The notes beneath the pieces were generated by a model. The model was not told the DNA's origin and ran no database searches. It was given only the letters and a program-made list of their open reading frames with translations. From Ceratotherium simum simum (taxonomy: Eukaryota > Chordata > Mammalia > Perissodactyla > Rhinocerotidae), in assembly GCF_000283155.1 (NCBI RefSeq), contig NW_004454290.1, positions 124,001 to 188,000 on the forward strand: a stretch of 64,000 nt of DNA, in the 5' to 3' direction. Below are positions 35,987 through 49,067 of this stretch, one piece after another. The position numbers and the translations under genes were made by a program. The first letter of the stretch is position 1. Each line of letters begins with the position of its first letter.

Positions 35987-36484
35987 CAAATTTTACATAG
36001 TGCTTAGTGAATGGCAGATGCTGTCCTAAGTGTTGAACACACTTTATATAATTTAATCCTCACAACAACCCAAGACTTCCCTGACAGCAGTGTGGACAAT
36101 GGATTGGGGTCAACCAGAATTGAAATTCTTACAATGATACAAAGGAAACAGAATGGTTATTTCTATGGAAATGGAGAAGGAATGTAATTGAAGAACTGTA
36201 GGCCAGTAGAATCTCTAGGACTTAGTGACTGATTTAATGTGTAGTGTGAGGAAAAAGAAATGTGAAGATGATGGCCATGTGCGTGGTTTGGATGCCTCGG
36301 TGAATGGCGTTAACATTCACCAAGATACAGCATGAAGAGAGCAGAGAAAATTTGAGGGCATAAATTGGTGAATTTAATTTGGACTTTCTCATAACCCCTC
36401 ACAACACTTACTCGAACTCTCTCAGAGAGTGGAGCCAGATAATCAACAACTGGCCTGGTGAGGGGTGACAAGCTAGTTTAAAGC

Positions 36485-36665
36485 AAAGGATACGGACTCA
36501 GGTCAGTCCACGGTTTGAGTCACAGTTCTATCCCTTGCATTTGGGTGACTTGGACAAGAAACAACTTCTCCAGTTTGCAATTACATCATCTGAAAAGTGA
36601 GACTGATAATAACTATTACAGGGAAGTGTTGTGAAGTTTAAACAAAATACTTTATTAAAAATGTT
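36485..36665 (+). mobile_element. MIR-like SINE fragment
   Basis: It shows 'tttgagtcacagttctatcc', 'gtgacttggacaagaaaca', 'catctgaaaagtgagactga'. Its counterpart is at 56670-56850, where an ERE has inserted just after it. Confidence 0.65.
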
Positions 36666-37794
36666 TGTGAAACATAAGACAACATAAAAATGTAAGTTAT
36701 TATTACAGCTATGTAGAGTGATTCAGACAGGGTGCACCAATTGCCCAAGGATGTACAGCTGTCAGGACAGGACAACAAATTAGATTCTGAGTTCCATGTT
36801 GTCTGAAATAGAAATCTGTGGGAGTCCCTACCTTTACAGAAATCCAAATGGATAGTTTATTCTTTGAGTGATGTTATTAGTATTAAGATTGGATTTATGC
36901 AGATGCTTTCATGCTACTTCACTTTCTCTCTTGGTGAACAAAGGCACAATTTGGTGAAATGATGGAACAGATTTGGTCATGGAGACCATAGTTGTTGAAT
37001 AGAGCTAAACTAAATGATTACAATGGAAATAAAATAGGATTTGGGAGTCTTGCTGGCTTTATCTTCCAACTCTTCTCTTGAAGGAAAGATTGCTTAAATC
37101 TCAGAACGGTTTCAGTGAAAGAATAGAGGAGAAAACTAAAGACCATTCCACAGATGAGAGTCCTAAGGAATGACATTCTGGTCATACCAATGAAACCTCT
37201 AAGCCAGCTTTAGTCCCTAGGATTGACACTAGAGTCATCCTCTAAAATGTTGTCCAGAATGCCTCTTGCATTTAGAGAACTGTGTTTCAAGGGAGACCAA
37301 GAACAAGGGGTGACAGCATTGCAAGGTGAGAGGAGAACCAGACTAAGAATAATAAGAGACCTGGGTTAATTTCAGCTATCCTACTTACTGCTGTTTTGAA
37401 ATTCTTGAGCAGTGATACAAAGGAGACAAGATGAGACTGTAGAAATGGAGAAGGGATATGACTTAGAAACCTGTAAGCCAGTAGAATCTATAAGATTTAC
37501 TGGCTGATTTAATGTGTGGTGCAAGAAAGAAAAAAAAAGAAAGGCAAAAGTCACTTTCAGATGCATGAGCTGGCTACCTGAAAGAATAGAGTTGAAAATC
37601 ACTAAGGCAGGGCATGACGATGGCTACACAAACTTTGCGGCAGAAATGGCAGAATACGCAAGGCTATTCGTAGTACAACATCCTTTTTATTCTGGGCACT
37701 ATAGAGGGAACAAGGCTGACAAAGTTGTATTTATTATAAAATCTGTGCCTTCAGGAAAGTCAAATTTGTTCTAGAGAGAGACAAAAAATGGTTA

Positions 37795-38225
37795 TGTGGC
37801 CCTGCTTGCCTCCAATTCATCCAGCTCTTTCTTGCTTCAGTGCTATTGTACATGTTGTTCCTTCTGTCTAAAAGGATCTCCCCAAATAACTCCCTTTACG
37901 TAGTGACTCCTACTTAGCCTTCAGTTTATAGATTACGTTAATTCTCCAGAGAATCCAGATCCCAGCATTCAACACGAATTAGGTTTATTTTAGTATCCTC
38001 TCCTCTAGCCCCTGCATATACTTTTCCTTCAGAGAATAGATGTCAATTTGTGGTAAACTATGTTTCCTTGAATTTGTTTCTTCACTGGGTCTCTCCTAAA
38101 CCAGACCATAGGTCTATGAGGACAGAGACCACATATATTTTGTTCATCATCAATTTGCAGTAGCTAAAGGAGTATCTGATACATATACATATGAAGCAAT
38201 AAATAGTTATTTGTTGAAGTAATAA
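37795..38225 (+). mobile_element. L2-like LINE 3' end
   Basis: It shows 'ttgtacatgttgttccttct', 'gaggacagagaccacatata' and the terminal 'aataaatagttatttgttga'. It is duplicated at 58255-58680 in block C copy 2. Confidence 0.6.
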
Positions 38226-39387
38226 GAGATATAATAAAAATAAATCCTGGGTGCTATGAGACCACAAAGAAGGCAGAGACTAATATCAATGGCAGAGTGT
38301 GACAGGGAGACAAGAACGCTTTAGAGAGAAAGTGAGAGAGTATCTGAGATTGTCCTGAAATATGAGATAAGATATGAAAATTAAATAAAGGAGAGCAGCT
38401 ACTCCAAAGAGAAGAAGAAGCACATGAGAAAACACGGAAGAATACAGAATCATGTCTCTTTGAAGACCCGTAAAAAATTGATTAGCTACAGAATGCATAA
38501 TTAGGCACACATGAGAAATGGATAAGAACAATGTTAAAAATAATAATGCCAGAGAGGTAAACAGAAACTAGATAATAAATTCTTGCTAACAGAGGACACC
38601 TGGCTTTATCCTGTATAGCAAAGGGAGTCACTGAAGGATTTATCCATCGATTTTCTAGCCATTAGCAAACTTGAGCACTCCATACTATTAACGTTAACTA
38701 AATCCCTTTGCTTAGATTACTTAAGATACTTCAGCAATTAGTCAATGTTAGTAGCTGCCTTGAAGAGAAAAAAAAATAGGTATGGTTACCAGGGAATGAA
38801 TATGAGAGCTACAGCAGGATAGTATGGGAAGGACATACCTATATATGGGAAGGAGACTCCGTAATGAGGTTCCAACCTCAAACAAAGGAAGGACTGAACA
38901 ATCTCAAGTAAAGACATTTCATTGGTAGATTGAGGAGGGTGAATCAGGGACCAAAAAGGGCCATTAAGGTTTTGCTGTAGTATGAAAGGTTCCAAGAATT
39001 ACCTGTCATTTCAGGAAAGGGAAAATAGATAGTAGGAAGGGTAGGGATAGTCATATTTTCATCTTCTGTTCCTTGTAACTAAACAGCTTGGATGCATCTT
39101 TGCTGTCATCAGTTGACATATTTGCTTTTGAACAATCAGTCTTTCGAGCAGTGAAATATGATGAAATTTGTTCTAAAAATGAATAATCCTTTCCCACATC
39201 TGCATAGCCGTCTTAGAGTATCATTGATGGTAGAAAGCCAGAATCTCTTAACTTCTTTGAGCCTCTTTCTCCTCCTATGTATAGTGTCCTTATGTTACAG
39301 TGTGTTTTACACTTAAAGGAGAAACTATGAAAGTACACATTTTACATCAAAGACATACAATTAACTGACTAGTTAAAACTTGACTCT
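38226..39387. other. Non-coding 3' flank of C1
   Basis: No gene is seen. It is matched by 58680-59848 downstream of C2. It probably holds the C1 3' UTR. Confidence 0.55.
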
Positions 39388-40329
39388 TTAATTAATAGGA
39401 TATGAAGTTTGGCCCATTACTCTTCGAAGGGCTGATTTGAATTCCTTGTTTCTCGTACTGTAAATCATTGGATTGAGCAATGGAGTGAGGATGGTATAAG
39501 ACACAGATGTTAGGATGTCTTGATTAGAAGAGTAGTTGGACTTGGGCCTTAAGTAGATGAAAGAGGCACAACCATAATGAAGAGTGATCACAATGAGATG
39601 AGAGGCGCAGGTAGAAAAGGTCTTGTATCTTCCAACAGTGGACAGAATTTTTAGAATGGCAGAGATGATGCAGATGTAGGAGACCAGGATAAGTAACAAT
39701 GGAATAACCAAGGCAAACACGGCAAGCATGAATATGACCAACTCACTGAGGCGAGAGTGATAAGATGCCAACTTGAGGACAGGAGAGGTGTCACAGAAGA
39801 AGTGATGGAGTTGGTTGGAGGAGCGGAAGGGCAAGTGAAATATCAGGCAGGTGATGACTAACGAGAAAGTAAAGCCACAGGTACAGGCAGCAGCCACTAG
39901 TCCCAAACATACCCCATGTCCCATGAGCACTGTGTAATGCAGAGGGTTACAGATGGCCATGTAGCGATCATAACCCACAGCTGCCAGCAGGAAGGAGTGA
40001 GAGCAGCTGAGGAAGAGGAAGGAAAACATCTGGATGGCAAATCCCAGGAAGGAGATGGTTTTCTTCTGGGCCAGCAGGTCAGCCAGCATCTTCGGTACAA
40101 TGACGAAGGTGTGACAAGTCTCAGAGCAAGAGATAACAGCAAGGAAGAAGTACATGGGGGCATGAAGGGCTCTGTCCTGGACGATGGTGGAAATGATGAT
40201 GGCATTGGTGCCCAGAGTGAACAAGTAGAGAAGCAGAAAGACAACGAACAACAGCAGCTGCAGCCTGGCCAGAGATGAGAATCCAAGGAAGACAAACTCT
40301 CTCACCAAGGTCTCGTTGACCCATTCCAT
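39388..40329 (-). CDS. OR10K1: Olfactory receptor, OR10K1-like (copy C1)
   Basis: Intact class II olfactory receptor of 313 residues on the minus strand. N-glycosylation site NET is at 5-7, followed by FLGFSSLARLQ, a LHAPMYFFL version of the TM2-start motif, VGYDRYMAIC (Val replaces the usual Met) with DRY at about 121-123, KTFSTCASH, and NPMIYSTRN (Thr replaces Leu of SLRN). The first EL2 cysteine of the B genes is replaced (FRSSNQ), which I believe is normal for OR10K. The start is the ATG 11 bases after a good splice acceptor. The C-terminal GQTSYPIN resembles human OR10K1 more than OR10K2; the exact orthologue is uncertain because this lineage has its own duplicate, C2. Confidence 0.95.
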   Translation of the reverse strand: MEWVNETLVREFVFLGFSSLARLQLLLFVVFLLLYLFTLGTNAIIISTIVQDRALHAPMYFFLAVISCSETCHTFVIVPKMLADLLAQKKTISFLGFAIQMFSFLFLSCSHSFLLAAVGYDRYMAICNPLHYTVLMGHGVCLGLVAAACTCGFTFSLVITCLIFHLPFRSSNQLHHFFCDTSPVLKLASYHSRLSELVIFMLAVFALVIPLLLILVSYICIISAILKILSTVGRYKTFSTCASHLIVITLHYGCASFIYLRPKSNYSSNQDILTSVSYTILTPLLNPMIYSTRNKEFKSALRRVMGQTSYPIN

Positions 40330-40340
40330 GGAGAGCCCTT

Positions 40341-40366
40341 CTATATAGGAGAATGAGGGACAGAGA
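40341..40366 (-). other. Splice acceptor of the C1 coding exon
   Basis: On the minus strand 'ctgtccctcattctcctatatAG' ends at 40341-40342, 11 bases before the ATG. It is conserved with C2. Confidence 0.65.
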
Positions 40367-40754
40367 CAGAGCTCAGGATCCAGGGAGGAGAGTCGAAATG
40401 TATGGGAAACTCAGCACAAAGTGTGCAGGTGGCAGGCATTTCCAGATGTTTGGTGGAATTCTCTCTCGAAAATGTCTGCTAAAATAAGAATCAAGGCTAA
40501 ACACGTGACAGAATAACTGATAACCACTTAGGAAGCTTTCTCTAAGACTAAGAACATGTCATCTCACTAGCCACAGATAAAAGAATTGTCTAATAGTTTT
40601 CCTTTATATTTTACTCATAAAGTTTTTTCTTGCTCACTACTAGCCCAGGGAAACTAGTTCTCCAAAAGTGAAAAATATGGTTAACTTCAGCTATCTGAAC
40701 TTGATCAGAACGCAGAATGAAAGAATGAGTAGTGTTCAGACACAAACATGTGAA

Positions 40755-40935
40755 CCTCAGTTTATCCAACCATAAAATGGGGAGGGAGAGGAAGAATTAG
40801 ATGATCTCTGAGCAAAAGTGTGAGTGGATTTGTGTTTATTGATGACTTATTATATGCTAAGTTGTGTGGTAAGCACATCATATACCTTATGTCAATTATT
40901 CATTGCAACAATCTTATGTCAACATCCAAAACAAG
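40755..40935 (+). mobile_element. MIR/L2-class fragments
   Basis: 'cctcagtttatccaaccata' (MIR-like) is followed by 'ttattgatgacttattatat' and 'cattgcaacaatcttatgtc' (L2/MIR-like). They are duplicated at 61210-61390. Confidence 0.55.
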
Positions 40936-41039
40936 AGGGAAAAATGAGACTCTTTAATATTATTTCTGACAGACTAACAATAGATCAATTAGAAACATTA
41001 TCGGAGGTTCTGCAAACTAGAGCACTGAGCTAAAGGTGG

Positions 41040-43534
41040 AACAGAAGATAACACTAGTCTAAAGAAAAGTTTTTCCTTTTTCAGGAAGAGAAGAGTCACC
41101 ACAGTAGTAGAAAAGTACTAATTAATTTTAAGGCATTTTGCGCTACACTTCATTTTCCCCTTCTAAGTGCCTCCGAGAAACTCATTGAAATAGAGTTTCG
41201 CAAAAATGGCTCAGTGCTTGTTGCAGAGAGTGCGAGACAATCGGATAATTCCAGGTTCCATTTCCCTGAAATAAATCAAAAGCTTTATAACTTTTATATA
41301 TTTTTATGTAAATAAGAATTTTTTTTTAATACTCCTCTACTAAACACAGTTTTCAAACTGCTAGAAAGAATTATTTCTAAAGTCATTTTTAGGCCTTACA
41401 TCAGATAATTTTTTCATGAATGTATTTCCCAACTGCCCAAGCTTAAGAAGTAAAGAAATTAATTCTCTTGATGCAAAAATCATCTAGCATTTTTATGTAT
41501 CCAGTCTTCATTTATATACTTTTCAGTATATTTATATACTTTTACATTATTTTGTGTTGAGGAATGATTTGCATTTGCTACCAGAATTGTTTGTTTTTAC
41601 ATTTTTGTAGTCAACAGCAAATCTTAGCTTCCTAGACTCTGAGTTAAATGATTAGAAATTTCTGAAACTCATTGTATCCATAGAATTTGGAGATTATAAT
41701 TTTTGTTCTGTCTCATTTACTAGAAACTGATCCTAAACTTAGTAGGTATAATTATTTATTTGAAGTTGGTATTAGAATACTCACATGAGCAGATTTCAAA
41801 GCTCTTTCACACAAATAGGAAGTTTTCATTCTGTAACCATGAAGATATTTGTTTTAAATATAACTGTAAAGGATGTATATATCATGTAGAGCCCCATTAT
41901 ATACATATATGTGTGTACTAGTTATATGTTTTCTATATGAAGAAATAAGAAAGGCAAACCAATGAGACAGTTTTCCTACATAATACCTCTACCTAGACAG
42001 TCAATTTCTGTCTGTTTCAAGACAGAGGGAAATCTAATTCTCAGGCCATTACTTATCCTTGTCTTATTAATTTCCCAAGAACTTTTCTGGATCTCTTTTC
42101 AACTAATTCCTGTCTAATCCACTATACCCTCACTCCACTAATTATGAGGTATAGAGTAGACCACAGAAGCTGGAATTCTCTGATTCTGATTGAGTATGTG
42201 TATCTACCCAATACTCAAAAGAATTGCTTGGATTGTTTATCACTCAGACCCATGAGGACAGCTGATTTCAGTTAAGTGGATTTTTGTTTCTGCATGCTAT
42301 TAATATAACCACACAGTCGAAAGGAACTGTGTGATTTATATTTTTGCCCTTTGCATTGCGTATGGAGACCTAGTGGTGCAGTTCATCTGAGAAGGCAGCC
42401 TCCATCTGCTCAAGAAAGCGTCAGAGAGCACTGCGATGTGTTATGTCAGTACCGTGGATAGAAAGATGAGAGCAAAAGGATAAAAATGATCCTCCAGCCA
42501 AATATCCACAGGCTATAAAATTAAAGTAAAATATCCTTCCATTTGGTGTGAAAAGATCTACATTTTAGGTCTAGTTTTATGTAAATTTGGGCAGGACACT
42601 TAGCATGGATGTTGTCCCCCAATTTTAAAATTAAAGGGGATAAGGTAAGCAATAACTGTAATAAACTGTTAGGATGCATGGAAAATATTTAAGCAGAGGC
42701 TCCTTGAATAACATCTTGCAGAAGGAATTTTGACTTTAGGTAAGAGTTGAATACTGACTCCTAAGAGCCGTGTCAACTCAGGGAGTCCAAGAGTCTCTAG
42801 TTAAATGATCCCTAAAGTCCCCTTATGATATTCTATAGTCTATGGATGGAATTCAGGTTATGATCCTTGAGATGACACCTCTGCACCTTATTTTTCTAAC
42901 TTCATAGATGCTCCAAGTGGATTTTATGTAATCTGGATTTAAATAGTGGCCCAATACTTGAGGGTAGTGGGTACCTCCAATAGGGAGCAAATCCACATAT
43001 TTTTCAGTTGCAAAACTTTTGATATATTCAAATAATTATATTAAGGAAAGCATCAATCAATTATTAGAAAAATTATGTAGATGGCCTCAGAGAGTAAAGA
43101 ATTGGAATTTTTATCTTCTTAGATACACATTAAAATCCTGAATTTGCCTTATTAAAATGGGTTTAAGTATCAGATTTCAATTCTAGTTAAAAACATACAT
43201 CCACTAGTACACAATAGAGAGAAAAGTGGAGAATTAGTAAATAACTGTTTCATTTAATCCATCAGTCAACCAATCTAAAAAAAAAAGAAAAGAAAAGGAA
43301 AGAATCTAGTTGGGAGCAAAAGTGACCCAGTCTAATCGTTAAGAAAAATTCAGAGAACTCTATGGACTTTGTCCAATCACTCTTAGTACTTTGAGTTAAA
43401 AGTGGCCCCTGATTTTCCTTCTTAACCTTGCCACTTACTGGAACTGCCTTGACTGATCTCCGTGGGGGGTTGAGGAGGAGGTATTCTCAAGCACTATCCT
43501 TCACTTAGGTCTAGGCCCCACAAAGCCCCAGAGT
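41040..43534. other. Non-coding upstream flank of C1
   Basis: No gene is seen. It is matched by 61500-64000 with high identity. It may contain the C1 promoter and 5' exon, but none could be recognised. An A-rich run lies at 43278-43302. Confidence 0.5.
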
Positions 43535-45572
43535 AGATCAATATTCCCCCTGCTCAGTAAGTACCTACATTGCTCTCTTCCTTTCAATTCAGACAGAAGC
43601 AGTCATTTGGTATCTGGCATCCCTTGACAAGTAGGTTCTAAGCCAAAGTTTAGAATCTGAAGGTATAAAAGTAGAAGAGAGTGAATCTGCCTCAGGATAG
43701 AAGCTTTCATCTGCATTAGTAGAGGTAGCCTCCCTATCCATCAGGACTCTCAGCTTCTCCAGCCAAAGTCACTCTCTTTAGAAGTTCTGGTGACCAATAT
43801 GTTGTGTGGTTATTATAAGCATGTACTGTGATTGTTGGACTCCTGATGCTGGATCCACTGCCCTGGAGAAATTGTCTTGGGTTGATTAGAAGTCAGGTTT
43901 ATTTTGGACACATAACGTCACCAGTTTCTCAAAGGTAGCCTTAATTGAGTAACCTGGGGAGTACAAGCCATTAGTATAATAGCCCATGTCCACACTGGAT
44001 GTTTAGTCCATGTGTGATAGACTCTGAAGGAGAAATCACCACAATTAATACAGTGATGCAGATACCAAGTGGAAATTTTTCATTGAATTTTAAGTCACAA
44101 AACTGGTGTATTTGTCCAGTGTTTCTCAATTTTAGTGTTTATAAGAGTCAAATAGGGCTTAATTACAAACTCCTCTTTTCAGGTTCTTGTCCATAAAAAT
44201 TCTAATTAGAAATATTGGGATGTTCTGCAAAAACCTAAATGTTTAGCAAGTACCTTAAAACTAGTTGAGCTCTATCATTAAATTGCTTGTATAATGCAAA
44301 TTTTTTTTACTAGAATGACAAAATATAAAGTTGTCAATTTCATCCAAGCTAATCCAAACACAATATAATTCCAATCTAAATCCCAGTATGAATTATGAAG
44401 GCAACCTGACCATCAAATTTCTAAAATTTATATGGAAGAACAAGACAATTTTGAAAAAGGATAAGTAATATAGGACCTCACTCTTCCCCCTAGGAAGATG
44501 CCTTTGGTTTAAAAAGAACATGCTCCTGAAACAAGAAGAGATAGATAGTGCAAAAGTATAGAAAAGAGAGCTCACAAATTCATCTATGTATATTTGGGAA
44601 TTTAGTCTTTGGTAGAAATGACCTCATAAGTCAAGAAGAAAACTGTGATTATTTAGTAAATAATACTGGGAAACCTGGCTTCATGTATGTACCTCATCAC
44701 TCAGAAGGAGATGTCCGGATAGAACAATAAAATGGCTTACTGAAGGCTCAGTTTTAGTACCAACTGTGTGAAAACAACTCATGGAGCCCATATGTCTACT
44801 CAAAGCAAAATATATTCTGAACTAGCAAACAATGTATTGTGTCCATTCTTCAATAGCAAGAATATCTAAGTCTGGGAATCAATGTGAGTGGAGATGGAAA
44901 TGATTCCTTCCATCATGATCCGTAATGACTGACTCATATAAATTTGAACTTTGTAGTTTAGAGGTGTTATTTCAAAAAGGAGTGTGGCTTCTATCAGGCA
45001 ACACAAAAATGGAAATTGACACTTGCCCTTGTCCACTTCAGTCTTTGTTCCATCATAGAAGTAATTTACAGGCAGACAGGCTGATTACACTAGCTAGGGT
45101 AATTCCTTCTAATTTTTTTTTTATGATTTCTACAGAATGGATTTTATTTTTCTGAAAGTATTTTGCTCAATATAAGAATTTAAACTTAAGTGATAGATCT
45201 GTAAGTTATAGAAAGATCAATCATTTTCAAGAATATCATTTAGAATAAGGAATAAAGCTAAATATTTTAATGAACACGTAGACTTTTGAAAAGTACACTT
45301 ATTCCAAGTTTTTAGGTCTTTACTTCCAGAGGTTACATATCATTTGTTTCCCAATGAAAGATACTGATTTTCTTCATGACAATGCTGATAGTGTTTTTTT
45401 CTCTTCTTTAAAAATTTTTAATTTACTTAATTTCTTTATTTTTGAAATTTTTTTCCAAATTGATAAATAAAAATTGTATACATTTAAGGTATACAACATG
45501 ATGTTTTGATACACATATACATTGTGAAATTATTGACTTGGAGTTTTAAACAGCATGGAAGTGATCTAGGAA
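43535..45572. other. Spacer between block C1 and block B2
   Basis: No counterpart is visible in the window, because block C2 is cut by the window end. It contains a decayed plus-sense L1 ORF2 piece (about 44310-44710, 'aaatttatatggaagaacaa') and an L1-like 3' end (about 45465-45545, 'aggtatacaacatgatgttt'). No gene is seen. Confidence 0.55.
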
Positions 45573-48432
45573 GTGAATCCAGGAAGTGGATGCTGGTAGT
45601 CTTATAAAGTGTAGCACCATTATACTGTATTTCATTGGTCTAAACAGTTATAATGGAACTACCTATATTCTGGGAAGGGAAATAGAGTACACATATCTCA
45701 TTGGGAAGATACTCAAGTATTTGTGGGTATGTTTGGTTTTGTATAATCTTCCCTCTAATCACAATTTATTTACATTCTTACCACTTGCAATATATATATA
45801 CCCTCCCCCAAGACCCCACAAAAATCTCATCCAATCGCACCATCTTGCTGGGTCTGGCTCAAGGTCCGGGAACTTGTGATTTAAATCAAGTCTACGTACA
45901 TATGGTGTAGTTTAGGTGTAGTTTCTTTCAATTTGAAGATCTGTGAGGAAAAGATGCAGATTATCTGTTCCTGACATATTCTAAATACAGTAATGAGATA
46001 GGCATAGGATAACTGCTATAGACACTGCCTTTTGAAATGAGACACATAGCAGTTACTGGTCCATAAAATTTCTGAAATCCAACTAGGCAAATGTTGCCAG
46101 TCCTTCGATTAGGACTCAGTCCTATTTCCTGAGAAAGATTCTCCATGGCTTTTGGCTCTAACCTGTGGAGTCTTTTTCCCACTCTCTGATAATTCTTCCT
46201 TATCCATAGCCAGTATTTGCAGATGAGTCGTTTTCTCAGTCTGATTGCACAGTGTAAAAAGGTTAGAAGACTTAAAGATTTTTTCCTTTTTTATTGTCTC
46301 TGTCCTCTTTAGCACAAGTCGATATAATTTCTTTAAAAAGCTTTGTGGGTTTCTAATGTATCAGTTTATAAAATTAATTCTCTTAGACAAAAGCCACACC
46401 CACGTTTCTTTCTTTATTATGGGCTACCTGTGAGGCGGCTGTATGATTATTCTCTTAAGTTCTTAAAAAGAGCAATTGTTTAACTTAGAGCATTTATACC
46501 ATCAGGACACATAGAAACCTGACTTGGTAGAGACTTAAGTATTTCTGAGCTCTAACCAAGAGTCTTACAGCCACATTCTTGAAATCATTACCCTGAGGCA
46601 ATGGTTTCCTGACAGCATCTTGGATTTAATCTTCTCCCTGAAGCTATTTCTTACTTTAAGAATCTTTGGTGGGAGAGATTGGGGAAGGCAAGAGAAACAA
46701 CTTTATTTTCCAACCCAGCAAGTTCCAGAACTTTTATATTTCCTCTAAATTTTTCTCAAAAACTTAACAGCACCTTCTTTTGTTCTTATCTTTCTTCTTA
46801 TATTTTATCATTGATTGGCACTTTCTATAATCTTCCTAGAAATTTCCCTAGAAAGTCCCATGATTTCACTAAATGCTTTTCCTGTTTTCCAGACTATGCT
46901 ATGCCAAACTTCCCAACAAAGCATAATAAGTATCCCTTTTTTACCAAACTATAATGACATTTTCTCTCTGTCCTTCAAATGCTTACCAACAGTTGCCTCC
47001 AGGCTTGTCCACCTTTCAGTAACAGAATCCTTAAGCCTTTATAGATTCTCCTACCACCAATTTCAAAATAAATGCCATAAGTTTTGTTTTTATTACAACA
47101 GCACCTTAACTTTAGATACCAAATTCTGTTGTAGGTATTTATTGCTACATAGCAAACTACTCATAACTTTAGTTGTTAAAATAAGAACAATTCTTTATTT
47201 TGCACACAAATCTATAATTTTGGTGGGGCTCTGTGGGGACTGCTGGTGTCTGCACTTTGTGAGGTCAGTTTGGGTGGCTCAAGCAGGACTGAGGGATCCA
47301 CTTCCAAGATTGCTCACTTATGTGACTGGTTAGTTCTTGTTAACTTTTGGCTGTTAGCTCATCTGGGGCTGTTTGCTAGGAGTCTTGGTTTCTCACTATG
47401 TGGATTCTCTAAGGGCTTTATGGGGTTCCTCAAAGCTTGGTGTCTAGTGTAGAGAAATGGATGCTCAAAGAGACAGGCAGTAGAAGACGCCAGACTTTAG
47501 AGTCCAGGCTTTACAAACTGATACAGCACCACTTTTGCTAGGATCTATTAGTCACAGTATTCACTCAGCCTACCTAGATTCAAGGGAAATAGGCATATAC
47601 ATCATCTTTCTAACTGAGAAGTCTAAAAAATTTATAGCTATATTTAATCTTCTGCACATCTAAAGGAAGGTAAAGCCTGTGGATGAATCTTCTTAGCAAA
47701 GTATTTCCTGAAGTTCTAGCCATAGTCTCAATCTCTGACATAACTGAATGTGAGAGAAACCACCAAGTCCTGTTCACCAAGTTTTTACTTGATAACTTGG
47801 GCTTTTCTCCTACTGGCCCATCCCTGTAGCATCTCTGACATAATTCCTCCAAGAGCAGTTCATATGAGCCCTTCATAGAGACATCCATGAGTGTCTATCA
47901 TTTGCCCCATTTCTAGCCCAAGTGTCTAGACTCACTGGCAGAGGGAATGAATATAATCTGAAATTAGGTGAAGTTCTACTGAAGGAAAAGTTTTGGCTAA
48001 AACCCATACCAGGGCACTATCACAGTTTTCTTCATAACTCAAATTTTCTTTCTTTATTTATCAAGCAAATATTTATCATGCTTACATTAAAATTCAGAAA
48101 CAAATACGTTTCCCTGTGTCTGAAGACTTATTCTGCCTCTTCTATTCTGATATACTGCCCTCTGTTCTTTGTATGTTTCTTCTCATTTTCTGGCTTTCAG
48201 AAGTGAGAAAGTGAAATGGATCTTTTTCTCCAACCTGAGAATAAAAATTGAGAGTCATTTCACAGGGAAACACAAAGGAGGTAGTTTCATTGACGTTTAT
48301 TTTAACAAATGGTGCCCAGAAAACCTCCAACTCTCTAATGAGTACCCAGAGAATTTCTAAGAGTAAACCACCTAATCCCCATGGTATATTGGAAATGGTC
48401 TTCTCTTGGGCCAACTAATTCTCATAGTGTCT

Positions 48433-49067
48433 TACCAAGGTTCTACTTGCTAATTAGGGAAAATTATGGACAAGTATTGAGTACAATGGGGTAATTAGCT
48501 CCCTATGGAGATAGGGATCTCAGTTATCAACCAAGGCATTGAGGCCATGGCTGATGTAAAAAGGAAAGACCATTAGCGATACTCATTGAAGCAATGAATC
48601 ACCTGCCGATGGAGAAATGCACAAGTAATATTTTTCTATGAAGTAGTGTAGATAGTTTTCTTATACTGGTCCAGAAAGTTTGTGGAAAACAGAAGAACCA
48701 TCGGGCATTATGACAGGGAAGATAATTTTGGCAAGTTTCACCCTGAAAGCCTCATAGAAGTTTCTAGGGAGTGTCTGAGGGTGAAGACACCTGCATGTCA
48801 CTAAAATATCACTTGAAGGAACATGAAATTTAATTTGTATTTTGGAAGTCTGATTTCTTTATTGAGAAATGCAGTGAAATCCAATCATTTGTTCATATGT
48901 CACATTTAAGAAATGTTGTGTTTTCCCATGAGCGAATGATCTGCTTACCTCTAGTTATCAGCAGTAGAAAGTAAGAAATGTGATCAAATGACAGAAAGGA
49001 TGGTTGTATGGTGAAGAATGTAGGAATAAAGATGGAAACCAAGGCAAAATGAAAGCAGGGACACAGG
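48433..49067. other. Segment retained in B2 but replaced in B1
   Basis: It lies between 'catagtgtctt' and 'tttatttttttcaca', both of which are shared with B1 near 10330 and 10428. In B1 the intervening sequence is only the 95-base local repeat. No gene is seen in it. Confidence 0.75.

Larger units (their letters stand above)
35741..43534. repeat. Direct duplication block C, copy 1
   Basis: It matches 55928-64000 base for base from 'ttgaaatctgagtag' to 'aaagccccagagta', including OR C1 against pseudogene C2. Copy 2 runs off the window, so the true right end of this copy is unknown but at least 43534. Copy 2 carries an extra ERE. Confidence 0.92.

Noticed and set aside
37514..37774. 86-codon open frame in block C1
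   Set aside because: The copy in block C2 near 57970 is not conserved as a frame, so it is chance.
39897..40324. Open frames of 67-132 codons overlapping C1 in other frames and on the other strand (and similar ones over A1, A2, B1, B2, C2)
   Set aside because: They are shadows of the conserved OR exon. They have no domain and no independent signals.
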